Part shown: in pieces, positions 1-7,425 of the stretch
Numbering within the stretch: the stretch's first letter is position 1
Layout: the number at the start of each line of letters is the position of its first letter
Origin: Aliiruegeria haliotis
GTDB lineage: Bacteria; Pseudomonadota; Alphaproteobacteria; Rhodobacterales; Rhodobacteraceae
Direction: 5' to 3'
Assembly: GCF_003003255.1 (NCBI RefSeq)
Contig: NZ_PVTD01000010.1
Location: 1-64,000 of the forward strand
DNA: 64,000 nucleotides
Translations under genes and position numbers: made by a program
The notes under the pieces: generated by a model
Databases searched by the model: none
The model's input: the letters and a program-made list of their open reading frames with translations, nothing else
Told to the model about the DNA's origin: nothing

Positions 1-29
1 TCTTCGGGCTTCTCTCGTTTCCCAGCCAT
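1..29 (-). CDS. IS3-family transposase OrfA, N-terminal fragment
   Basis: Only the first nine codons lie in the window (MAGKREKPE); the rest continues beyond the left edge. A strong ribosome binding site (GGAGG, 37-41 on the complement) sits 7 bases before the ATG, so this is a real gene start. The peptide matches from memory the usual opening of one group of IS3-family OrfA proteins, the small helix-turn-helix subunit of the two-frame transposase. This is recognition of a nine-residue string only, so the family call is tentative. Confidence 0.5.
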
Positions 30-82
30 CGCTGATCCTCCAATTTGCAGGACAATCTATCCCAGTTGGTGGACCACTCTCA
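1..82 (-). mobile_element. possible end of an IS3-family insertion sequence
   Basis: If the gene at the left edge is an IS3-type orfA, the element should end a few tens of bases upstream of its start. Read on the minus strand, the DNA there begins TGAGAGTGGTCCACCAACTG (from 82 inward). It has the TG dinucleotide and the length of leader expected of an IS3-type terminal inverted repeat. The partner repeat and the target duplication are outside the window, so the boundary is a guess. Confidence 0.3.
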
Positions 83-283
83 GGGGGCTACTCCACCGCG
101 GCATCGCCGAGCCACGAGCGACTAGACGACCGCCAATTGGTTGGACATACGCATTACACCAACGTGCTCTCGAGTGGGCTGAGAAGAAGGGGCAAAGGTC
201 CCCTCGCCGCTTGAGCAAACCTGAAACACACGGTTGGAGAGGAGGGCGCGTGCCGACGAAAGAGCGTCTGCCGATGTGCTCAC
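83..283. other. non-coding gap between the IS fragment and the 397-aa gene
   Basis: No open frame with a plausible start is visible. The only structure I see is a short inverted repeat (GGGG near 191, CCCC near 202). It could be a weak terminator for the minus-strand gene that ends at 284, but no T-run follows it. Confidence 0.4.
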
Positions 284-1477
284 CTAGCCTTTCGCCGCTG
301 CGATCAAACCAGCACCTTTAAGTGATGCCCCTAGGATGTTTCGCGCGAGACGAGCCAGTTGGGCGAAGTCGATTTTAGTGCCTTCCAACTCCCTCTGCGC
401 CATCATTGCTAGAAGCACGCCTGCCACCAAACCAATCCAAACCGGTCCACCAACGATCATGCTCATCAGAGTGACAAGTCCACCACGCACACCACCGCCA
501 CAGAACTGACCAAACCGCTGCTGGCGATCGGCCCCCGATAGTTTCATGTTTTGATGAGCACGAGCCAACCCCACCAGTAGGACCGCTGCAGAGATCGGAT
601 TTGCAGCAACTGCGGAATAGACCGCGAGGCCACCCAGCATCTTCAGAAACGCCGCTTTGTCGGCCTCATCCCAGTTCAAAAGGACGGCGAGGCCCGGAAG
701 GGCCGACGTGACAAACTCTTCGAGACTAAAGGTTGCGCTATCCAGAAGCCAATCCCGGGAAATCCCCACTCTTTCTGCCACGTCCACAAGGTTGGCGAGG
801 GTATCTTGGCCAATTGAGAACAGAGGCATCCCGGCAACGGAAGACATGTCCGAAGTATAAGCCCTAAACCACCCGACAAACTCCTGAGTGAAGGTATCGT
901 CCGGAAGAGCCGCACGGACTTTCTCAAGTGAGCCGAGGAACGAATGGCCTTCATCTGTTATTCGATGCGTGACCGCCTCAAGGTTCTCTTCCAAGAACTT
1001 TGCATCCATAGCCTTCGTGTAGACATTGCTCAGGTTATTGAAGGCATCTCCTGTCCAGTTGCCAATCTCCCGAGCCAAATCTCTGTCTGCCAGGATGGCC
1101 ATTGCGTATGCCGAGCTTTTCAGGGCCGCAGCTTTTGCGCTGGCCGTACTGTCCCTGACTTTCCCGCCTACGTTGCCGAACCAATCGAAGCCGCTATTGC
1201 GGCAGACATCGCCGGAATCTTGGAAAGACATAGCCAGGTTTAATGGTGAAACCGACTGCCGTGGCGGATGGACTACTTCGTCGGCTCCGGTGGCTTGAGC
1301 GATCACCTCAAGGTACCGCATATACGCCCGCTCGTGTTCTGTGACCGGAAGGGACATGCCAACACACACCTTCTGGAAGTGCTTCTGCGCATCCGTCGTG
1401 GGCGACCGCGCCCCAAAATGGAGGTCCTGATAAAACTTAAGGTGTTTCTTGATCAGTTCCCGATCTGACGTGTCCAA
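284..1477 (-). CDS. unrecognised 397-aa protein with hydrophobic C-terminal half
   Basis: Function unknown. The first 60 residues form a helical, charged segment with the pattern GxRxPTTxAQxHFxxVCxG, then PxTxHExAY. I associate that pattern with short uncharacterised helical domains but cannot name it. The middle (residues 120-260) is soluble-looking. The C-terminal third has three alanine/glycine-rich hydrophobic stretches (about 280-305, 330-358, 375-395) that could insert in or lie on a membrane. By eye the G+C is roughly half, clearly below the rest of the window. The gene lies alone between a probable IS end and tRNA-Arg, with no partner gene. This suggests recent acquisition. Downstream and upstream gaps contain no obvious operon mate. 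Confidence 0.6.
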   Translation of the reverse strand: MDTSDRELIKKHLKFYQDLHFGARSPTTDAQKHFQKVCVGMSLPVTEHERAYMRYLEVIAQATGADEVVHPPRQSVSPLNLAMSFQDSGDVCRNSGFDWFGNVGGKVRDSTASAKAAALKSSAYAMAILADRDLAREIGNWTGDAFNNLSNVYTKAMDAKFLEENLEAVTHRITDEGHSFLGSLEKVRAALPDDTFTQEFVGWFRAYTSDMSSVAGMPLFSIGQDTLANLVDVAERVGISRDWLLDSATFSLEEFVTSALPGLAVLLNWDEADKAAFLKMLGGLAVYSAVAANPISAAVLLVGLARAHQNMKLSGADRQQRFGQFCGGGVRGGLVTLMSMIVGGPVWIGLVAGVLLAMMAQRELEGTKIDFAQLARLARNILGASLKGAGLIAAAKG

Positions 1478-1605
1478 CTAAGCCAACATGGATCTACTCT
1501 TTTGCTTTCGTTGTAAAAAACTTACGTCGAGACCTGCCGATTCCGCTAGGCCAAAGAAGGCGAAACCCAAAAGTAGGAAGGTAGCCAAAAGCGAGTCAAA
1601 AACAC

Positions 1606-1640
1606 AAAAAGGCTCGGCCGTTTCCGGCTAAGCCTTTGTT
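1606..1640 (-). terminator. intrinsic terminator of tRNA-Arg
   Basis: Stem AAAGGCT (1608-1614) pairs with AGCCTTT (1631-1637) and GCCG (1617-1620) with CGGC (1625-1628) around a TTTC loop, with a 2x2 internal loop. Read on the minus strand it is followed by a T-rich tract, as expected just downstream of the tRNA gene. Confidence 0.7.
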
Positions 1641-1644
1641 TTAT

Positions 1645-1721
1645 TGGCGCGCTGGGGAGGATTCGAACCCCCGACCCCTTGATTCGTAGTCAAGTACTCT
1701 ATCCAACTGAGCTACCAGCGC
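1645..1721 (-). tRNA. tRNA-Arg(ACG)
   Basis: A complete 77-nt cloverleaf reads on the minus strand. The acceptor arm GCGCTGG pairs with CCAGCGC, the anticodon loop CTACGAA gives anticodon ACG, the T loop GGTTCGAATCC is canonical, and the 3' CCA is encoded at 1645-1647. The ACG anticodon is read as ICG after deamination and decodes CGU/CGC/CGA. tRNA-Arg genes are frequent integrase targets. The accessory-looking DNA (IS fragment and lower-G+C gene) lies exactly on the 3' side of this gene. No second copy of the tRNA 3' end is visible in the window. Confidence 0.95.
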
Positions 1722-1778
1722 GTGGAGCGTTCATCTACCGGCGGTCGCCGGCGGATGCAAGAGCCAATCTCCGGAAAT

Positions 1779-3185
1779 TCACACTTCCTCCGCATCGGCG
1801 AGGTTCACGGCCTTTGGCAGCGAAATCGTGAAGGCCGTTCCCTCCGGACCGGTACTGGCAAGATCCAGACGCCCGCCATGGCCACGGACCAGATCCGAGG
1901 AGATCGCCAGTCCGAGACCCGAGCCGCCCTTTCGGGTGCCCCCCTGAAACGGCTGGAACAGGTATTCCTGCGCTTTTGGCGGCAGCCCCGGCCCTGTGTC
2001 GGCGACCGTGATGGTCCAGCCCTCGTCGTTTTCTTCCGCCGAGACACAGATCTCCCCTTCCTGCCCGCTGGCAACAATCGCCTGCCTTGCATTGCGCACC
2101 AGGTTCGAGATCACTCTATAGAGCTGCTCCGGGTCGGCTCGCAGCGACATGCCGGCAGGGACGTCCTCGCCGAAGCTGATATCGTCGTTCGCGGTTGCAA
2201 GGCGTTCGCTTTCGACGACATCGCTGATCAGCGGGGCCAGCTGGACGTGCTGCAAACGCGGCGCGGGCTCCTCGGCCTTTCCGAAGGCAAGGGTCGATTC
2301 GCAAAGGGATACCGCGCGCGAGATGGAGTTGACCAGCTTCGGAGCTGCCCGCTGGACGGTCGGATCCTGGCTCGTCTCCATCCGGTCCGCAAAGAGCTGT
2401 GCTGTCGTCAGGATGTTCCTCAGGTCATGGCTGATCTTGGCCACGGCGCCCCCCAGTTGCGCAAGGCGTTCCTTTTGGCGCAGCGCCCCGGTCAGGTCCG
2501 TTTGCATGCTCTGCAACGCTTCCTCGGCCTCGCGCAACTCGGTGACGCTTGCCTCTGGCATGATGATGCGCCGTCCATCTTCCGGCGCCGCCGCATAGCT
2601 TTGCATCGCAGACACCAGATGGCGGATCGGCGCCACAAGGAACCCGCGCACGGTCAAGAACAGGAGCGACGCCGTGACCGCTGAGATCACCGCGGAAAGG
2701 AGCAGGATGCGAATGCCGTAGTCGACCATCGCCGTCCGCATGTCCTCCGACGTCATTGTGACCTCGATCAACAGCCCGGCCTCACGGACCGGCTCACCAA
2801 TGACACGAATAACTTGCGGGTCGGGATCGAACAGGCAGGCCAACGCGTCGCGGATCAACTCCCACGGACTTGGGTCGCGCAGATCGAAGGTCGCGTGTAT
2901 CGGTGCGGGGATGGGTGAGGACAGAACCAGCTGCCGCATCTCGTCGCGACGCAACACCACGTTCATGACCTCGGCATTCTCCAGAAGCTCCGATTCCAGT
3001 TCCTCGTCGATCATGTCCTCTGCGGCGAGCAGCGCGAGCGACGCAATCTGTGCCCGCTCAAGGCGTGACAGCAGGTAGTCTTCTCGGAAGCGCGCGATCG
3101 AGGGCACGAAGATCAGGACCTCCGCCAGCATGACGAAAGCAACCGTCAGCATCAGGAACCGGCCGGAGAGAGAGTTGAGGAACAT
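1779..3185 (-). CDS. membrane sensor histidine kinase, orphan
   Basis: A 468-residue two-component sensor kinase of the inner membrane. Two transmembrane helices (about 10-30 and 158-180) flank a periplasmic domain of some 125 residues. A HAMP-like linker and coiled stretch follow (182-245), then the dimerisation/phosphoacceptor site KISHDLRN with His253. The ATPase domain has an N box around Asn361/Asn365, G1 DTGPG (396-400) and G2 GSGLGL (421-426). All catalytic motifs are intact. No response regulator gene is adjacent. It is the last gene of a minus-strand unit with a MerA-like flavoprotein (16 bases upstream) and a TVP38 protein. The signal it senses is unknown; I infer redox or metal stress from the neighbours only. 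Confidence 0.85.
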   Translation of the reverse strand: MFLNSLSGRFLMLTVAFVMLAEVLIFVPSIARFREDYLLSRLERAQIASLALLAAEDMIDEELESELLENAEVMNVVLRRDEMRQLVLSSPIPAPIHATFDLRDPSPWELIRDALACLFDPDPQVIRVIGEPVREAGLLIEVTMTSEDMRTAMVDYGIRILLLSAVISAVTASLLFLTVRGFLVAPIRHLVSAMQSYAAAPEDGRRIIMPEASVTELREAEEALQSMQTDLTGALRQKERLAQLGGAVAKISHDLRNILTTAQLFADRMETSQDPTVQRAAPKLVNSISRAVSLCESTLAFGKAEEPAPRLQHVQLAPLISDVVESERLATANDDISFGEDVPAGMSLRADPEQLYRVISNLVRNARQAIVASGQEGEICVSAEENDEGWTITVADTGPGLPPKAQEYLFQPFQGGTRKGGSGLGLAISSDLVRGHGGRLDLASTGPEGTAFTISLPKAVNLADAEEV

Positions 3186-3200
3186 TCTGTTTTCGGTGCC

Positions 3201-4616
3201 TTACGGGATGCGTCTCTGGATGAAGCCAACGAATTTCTTGACCCAAGGACTATCAAACAGCCGCGGCGAGAAATAGGCCCCAGCGGCCTGCTTGTTCACT
3301 TCGCCCAGCGTTGGATAGGGCAATACGGTCCCAGCGACGGCGGACATTTTCAGCTTGTTGGCCATGACCAGCGCCCAGAGACCGATCATTTCGCCCGCCT
3401 GACTGCCGACGATCGACACGCCAACCGGTCGCCCTTTCACGACCATGACCTTGATCAGCCCGGTTGTCCGCCCCTCGGCGATGGCGCGGTCGTTCTCGGC
3501 ATAGGGAAAGCGGACAACCTCCAGCCGGTCGCCATGGGTCGCGCGGGCCTCGGCCTCCGTCAGCCCGATCTGCGATAGCTCGGGGTCGGTGTAGGTTGCG
3601 TGTGGGATGTGGTCGGTTCTGGTGCGCGCGGGCAGTCCAAAAAGCATGGACCGTATGATCACACCGGCATGGTAGCCGGCCACATGCGTGAACTGCGCGC
3701 CGCCGACAACATCACCGATGGCGTGGACCCGGCGGTTGCTCGTGCGCAGGTTTGCATCGACCTTGATACCACGTCGATCGACGTCGATCCCGGCTGCTTC
3801 CGCATTCAGGCGCTCCACGTTGGGGACGCGCCCGACTGCGACCAGCAGATGGCTGCCGGAAATCGGACCGGCGGAGGTCTCCACAACAACGCCGTTCGGT
3901 CGCTGCCGAACCCCCTCAGCGGCGCAGGTCTCGCGAATGTCGACGCCTTCCTCGCGCAGCCGTTGCAGGACGACCGCTCGGATCTCCGGGTCCTCGGCGC
4001 CAAGGGCTTCCATCGCCTCGACGACAGTCACCCGGCAACCGAGCCGCCGGTGTGCCTGCGCCATCTCCAGTCCGATCGGTCCACCGCCGATGACGATGAG
4101 GTGCTCGGGAGCATCACGGAGATCGAAGATGGTCTCGTTTGTCCAGAAAGGCACTTCCGAGAGGCCGTCGATAGGCGGTACGAACGGGGACGACCCCGTG
4201 GCAATGACAAACCGTCGGGCGGATATGGTGGTGTCGCCGGCCTCCACCTCGGTTTCGGAAACAAAGCTGCCGTATTCGCGAAGAACCGTCACCCCAAGGC
4301 CCTCGAAGCGTTCCTGACTGTCCACCGGCTCAATGGTCTCGATCGCCCGGCGAACATGGTCCTTGGCGGCAGTATAGCTGATCTCCGGATCGACGGGCGT
4401 CACGCCGAATGGGCGCCCCTCCCGCATTGCCTGCGCAGCCTTGCCGGCCGCCAGCAGTGCCTTGGACGGGACGCAGCCGTAGTTCAGGCAGTCGCCTCCC
4501 ATCCTGTGACCTTCCAGAAGCACGACCTGCGCCCCCATCTGGCTGGCACCAGCGGCCACGGAGAGCCCACCCGAGCCGGCGCCGATCACGCAAATGTCGG
4601 TCTTGATCCGCTTCAT
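3201..4616 (-). CDS. FAD-dependent pyridine nucleotide-disulfide oxidoreductase, MerA-like
   Basis: A 471-residue cytoplasmic flavoprotein of the lipoamide dehydrogenase/mercuric reductase family. The N-terminal FAD site GAGSGG (12-17) and the redox-active disulfide GDCLNYGCVPSK (Cys43, Cys48) are present. The NAD(P) site GGGPIGLEMA lies near the middle and the C-terminal dimerisation domain is complete. The usual catalytic base His of the C-terminal HPTxxE motif is replaced: the sequence is PYPTLGE, with Tyr434. Lipoamide and glutathione reductases need that His; mercuric reductases and MerA-like proteins do without it, so a thiol substrate is unlikely. The stop of the TVP38 gene lies 2 bases upstream of this start, so the two are co-transcribed. 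In other bacteria the two are found as one fused protein. The true electron acceptor is not known. Confidence 0.85.
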   Translation of the reverse strand: MKRIKTDICVIGAGSGGLSVAAGASQMGAQVVLLEGHRMGGDCLNYGCVPSKALLAAGKAAQAMREGRPFGVTPVDPEISYTAAKDHVRRAIETIEPVDSQERFEGLGVTVLREYGSFVSETEVEAGDTTISARRFVIATGSSPFVPPIDGLSEVPFWTNETIFDLRDAPEHLIVIGGGPIGLEMAQAHRRLGCRVTVVEAMEALGAEDPEIRAVVLQRLREEGVDIRETCAAEGVRQRPNGVVVETSAGPISGSHLLVAVGRVPNVERLNAEAAGIDVDRRGIKVDANLRTSNRRVHAIGDVVGGAQFTHVAGYHAGVIIRSMLFGLPARTRTDHIPHATYTDPELSQIGLTEAEARATHGDRLEVVRFPYAENDRAIAEGRTTGLIKVMVVKGRPVGVSIVGSQAGEMIGLWALVMANKLKMSAVAGTVLPYPTLGEVNKQAAGAYFSPRLFDSPWVKKFVGFIQRRIP

Positions 4617-4617
4617 C

Positions 4618-5349
4618 TCAGATATCCCGCGATGGACGAAGGGCCTTTACCAGCATCGGCAGCGCGGCAAGTGCGCATAGACCGAGGATTGGCAGGAGGA
4701 CAAACGGTTCGAAGATGATCCCGAGGTCGGGTTGCTCTCCGGCTGCAAAGACCTCCCCCAGGCCGGCACCAACAGAGGTGTAGACAAGCGCGCCGGGCAT
4801 GATGCCAAAGAACGTGGAGACCAGAAAACGCGGAAGCGACACGCCAACGAGGGCCGGAAGGAGGTTTGCAACAAAGAACGGAACGATGGGCACGAGCCGG
4901 ATGAGGAACAGCATCTCCCACTGGTTGGCGTCGATCCCGTTCTTGATCTGGCGGATGCGCCCCTGCGAGGCGTCCATCCGCGCCGCGAGACGCTCTCCGA
5001 GGCCCCAGCGGGCCGCGAGGAAGATCACCGCCGCGCCGAGGGTGGCGCCCACGATGTTGAAGAACACGCCCGGGAACGTTCCGAAAAGGAACCCGCCCGT
5101 CAACGTGGCGGCAGTGGCGCCGGGCAGGCTGAAACCGACAATGGCGACATAGACGGCGAGGAAGACCACGAGCGTGCCGAGATAGTGGGCATCCCGAAAG
5201 GCCAGAAGCGCCTCGCGATTCGCGGCGAGCGACTCGAAACTCAGAACATCGCCCAGTGTCATCGCTCCCACGACCGCAACCGCCCCGATGAGGGCCAGAG
5301 GCAGGTAGCGCCACGCGCCGGAAGATGGCTGGTCGGTCATGTCTGTCAT
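4618..5349 (-). CDS. TVP38/TMEM64 family inner-membrane protein
   Basis: A polytopic membrane protein of the DedA-like (VTT/SNARE-associated) superfamily, about 243 residues. The family signature is visible: a hydrophobic segment with FSLPGATAATLTGGFLFG, then a long amphipathic loop, then LIRLVPIVPFFVANLLPAL followed by FFGIMPGALVYTSVGAGLG. Five to six membrane spans are expected. I chose the ATG at 5349 because AAGGG lies 8 bases upstream; a longer frame opens at 5379 but has no binding site. It is the first gene of the unit with the MerA-like flavoprotein and the kinase, and is divergent from rpmH. Family members are proposed lipid scramblases or transporters; the role here is unknown. Confidence 0.85.
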   Translation of the reverse strand: MTDMTDQPSSGAWRYLPLALIGAVAVVGAMTLGDVLSFESLAANREALLAFRDAHYLGTLVVFLAVYVAIVGFSLPGATAATLTGGFLFGTFPGVFFNIVGATLGAAVIFLAARWGLGERLAARMDASQGRIRQIKNGIDANQWEMLFLIRLVPIVPFFVANLLPALVGVSLPRFLVSTFFGIMPGALVYTSVGAGLGEVFAAGEQPDLGIIFEPFVLLPILGLCALAALPMLVKALRPSRDI

Positions 5350-5543
5350 ATTGCTGGCCCTTGACGTGCGTTCATGCAAGGAGCATGCGTCTTGTTCGCC
5401 GAACGCGACAGGGGGATCACGCTGCGTTGATCACGCGGGGCCAATATCGTGAGAATCGCGCCTCCGACGGGGATCCTTGTTACAAGGCGGGGCGCAAAGC
5501 CTCCCATCGGTGCGGAATGTTGCAGGATTCCACCGCGAGTGAA

Positions 5544-5572
5544 TTGACTTGCCCCGAAGATCGGCTTAAGGG
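5544..5572 (+). promoter_or_regulatory. possible promoter of rpmH-rnpA-yidD
   Basis: TTGACT (5544-5549) is a good -35 box. At a 17-base spacing lies TAAGGG (5567-5572), a weak -10 match. It is about 80 bases upstream of rpmH in the 300-base gap that separates it from the divergent TVP38 gene. The rest of that gap shows no other gene. Confidence 0.35.
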
Positions 5573-5649
5573 GCGTGCTTCGAGATATCAGAGCCTTCGA
5601 ATCCATCGCCGGGTTTGGGCCGAACAAGTACAAATACGGAGACGGAGCG

Positions 5650-5784
5650 ATGAAACGCACCTATCAGCCTTCCAACCTGGTTCGCAAGCGCCGCCACGGC
5701 TTCCGTGCGCGCATGGCCACCAAGGCCGGCCGCAAGATCCTGAACGCCCGCCGCGCCCGCGGTCGGAAGTCGCTCAGCGCATAA
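5650..5784 (+). CDS. rpmH: 50S ribosomal protein L34
   Basis: A 44-residue, very basic ribosomal protein with the family hallmark [20 protein letters not shown] and the terminal [19 protein letters not shown]34 binds 23S rRNA in the large subunit. The start is the ATG at 5650 (GGAG 4 bases upstream). It heads the conserved rpmH-rnpA-yidD cluster; rnpA begins 14 bases after its stop. Confidence 0.98.
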
Positions 5785-5798
5785 GGCCGGGTGGGCCG

Positions 5799-6158
5799 AT
5801 GCTGGCCACCCTGACCAGACGCGCCGACTTTCTGGCGGCCTCCAGAGCGGGGCGTGCCGGAACCAGCGGATTCCTGTTGCAAGCGCGCAAGCGCAAGGAC
5901 ACCGAAGCCGATCCGACCTTGGTCCGGGTCGGCTTTACCTGTTCGAGGAAGGTCGGAAACGCGGTTGCCCGCAATCGTGCCAAGCGTCGGTTGCGGGAGA
6001 TTGCCCGTGCCGTCCTGTCCACCGAGGGTCGTCCCGGTTGGGACTATGTTCTTGTCGGGCGAGCGAATGTAACAGCGGAACGTCCCTACGACGATCTGGT
6101 TCAAGACCTGCGCGAGGCGGTGGATCGGGTCCACAAGCCCCGCCCACGGAAACCATGA
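5799..6158 (+). CDS. rnpA: ribonuclease P protein component
   Basis: A 119-residue basic protein that binds the RNase P RNA and helps mature tRNA 5' ends. The RNase P protein signature is clear: [20 protein letters not shown] followed by RRLREIAR. The ATG at 5799 gives the normal family length; the same frame is open further upstream into the rpmH region but those codons overlap rpmH and are not used. Its TGA overlaps the ATG of yidD (ATGA). Confidence 0.97.
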   Translation: MLATLTRRADFLAASRAGRAGTSGFLLQARKRKDTEADPTLVRVGFTCSRKVGNAVARNRAKRRLREIARAVLSTEGRPGWDYVLVGRANVTAERPYDDLVQDLREAVDRVHKPRPRKP

Positions 6159-6412
6159 GCCCGGTCGCCTGGGTTTTTTCGCTGCCGATCCGGGCGTATC
6201 GCCTGATCTTCAGCCCCTGGGTCGGTTTCAACTGTCGCTATCAACCCACCTGCTCGGCCTACGCACTCGAAGCGCTTCGCAAGCACGGTGCCGTGCGCGG
6301 CGGGTGGATCGCGGCCAGACGCATTGCGCGCTGCAATCCTTGGGGTGGGTGCGGCTACGACCCGGTTCCCGGAACCGACCCCGGACACGACAGGACAGAC
6401 CCGGGCCATTGA
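6155..6412 (+). CDS. yidD: membrane protein insertion efficiency factor YidD
   Basis: An 85-residue small membrane-associated protein of the YidD family, encoded with rnpA and yidC in most bacteria. It carries the family core [25 protein letters not shown] as recognisable motifs (Cys-rich NCRY, PTCS and YA) and the [13 protein letters not shown] end. It is thought to support YidC-dependent insertion. The start codon overlaps the rnpA stop. Unlike the common order, yidC does not follow at once: ttcA and an EAL gene lie between. Confidence 0.95.
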   Translation: MSPVAWVFSLPIRAYRLIFSPWVGFNCRYQPTCSAYALEALRKHGAVRGGWIAARRIARCNPWGGCGYDPVPGTDPGHDRTDPGH

Positions 6413-6487
6413 CGCTACATTGGAAAAAACGCGACACCGTGGGACACGCCCGTTGGTCCCGAACGGTGATCTCACCCAGGAGCGCCC

Positions 6488-7327
6488 ATGCTGGACGACC
6501 TCGACGACATTCATCCGCTGTTCCACGGCGCCCCCTCGACCACGGAGTTCAAGAAACTTCGCAAGCGCATTGTGCGATACGCCCGGGAGGCGATCGAGCA
6601 GTACGGAATGATCGAACGCGACGCGCGCTGGCTGGTCTGCCTGTCGGGCGGCAAGGACAGCTACACCCTGCTCGCGGCCCTGTACGAGCTGAAGTGGCGG
6701 GGACTGCTGCCGGTTGACCTGCTGGCCTGCAACCTCGATCAGGGCCAACCCGGATTTCCGGCCACGGTCCTGCCCGAGTTCCTCGAACGCATGGGCGTGC
6801 CTCACCGGATCGAGTACCAGGACACCTACTCGATTGTCATGGACAAGGTCCCGCAGGGCCGGACATTCTGCGCCCTGTGTTCCCGTCTCCGGCGTGGCAA
6901 CCTGTATCGAATCGCACGGGAAGAAGGGTGTTCGGCGGTGGTCCTGGGGCACCACAGAGACGACATTCTCGAAACCTTCTTCATGAACCTCTTTCACGGC
7001 GGGCGGCTTGCGACGATGCCGCCGAAACTGGTGAACGAGGAGGGCGACCTGTTCGTCTACCGCCCCCTTGCCCATGTCGCTGAAGCCGACTGCGAACGCT
7101 TTGCCACGGCGATGAACTATCCGATCATCCCCTGCGATCTCTGCGGGTCGCAAGACGGCCTCCAAAGGCAGCAAGTCAAACAGATCCTCGACGGGTGGGA
7201 AGCCAACAGCCCGGGCCGGCGGCAGGTCATGTTCCGGGCACTGATGAATGCACGGCCGTCACATCTTCTTGACCCGAACCTGTTCGATTTCGCCGGGCTT
7301 GCGCGGGACCCTGCACAAAACGAGTAA
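6488..7327 (+). CDS. ttcA: tRNA 2-thiocytidine biosynthesis protein TtcA
   Basis: A 279-residue ATP-dependent tRNA thiolase that makes 2-thiocytidine at position 32 of certain tRNAs, using a [4Fe-4S] cluster. The PP-loop SGGKDS (53-58) that activates the cytidine with ATP is intact. Both family CxxC pairs are present: Cys128/Cys131 (FCALCSR) and Cys216/Cys219 (CDLCGS). The ATG at 6488 has AGGAG 6 bases upstream. It sits between yidD and yidC, a place where no tRNA-thiolation gene is needed. This is therefore positional only; it may be transcribed with the upstream cluster (75-base gap). Confidence 0.93.
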   Translation: MLDDLDDIHPLFHGAPSTTEFKKLRKRIVRYAREAIEQYGMIERDARWLVCLSGGKDSYTLLAALYELKWRGLLPVDLLACNLDQGQPGFPATVLPEFLERMGVPHRIEYQDTYSIVMDKVPQGRTFCALCSRLRRGNLYRIAREEGCSAVVLGHHRDDILETFFMNLFHGGRLATMPPKLVNEEGDLFVYRPLAHVAEADCERFATAMNYPIIPCDLCGSQDGLQRQQVKQILDGWEANSPGRRQVMFRALMNARPSHLLDPNLFDFAGLARDPAQNE

Positions 7328-7425
7328 AATTGCTCCTATTCTGCCTTTGGCCGTTAAGGCCCTGCTGACATCGATTTCCTAGCGTTCCGGCACCGGGCAA
7401 TCCTGCCCTTGCAAGGAACACCACG

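Noticed and set aside
1-1721. An attachment-site repeat of the tRNA-Arg 3' end
   Set aside because: I looked for a second copy of the tRNA 3' sequence in 1-1600 and saw none. The element boundary, if any, must be outside the window.
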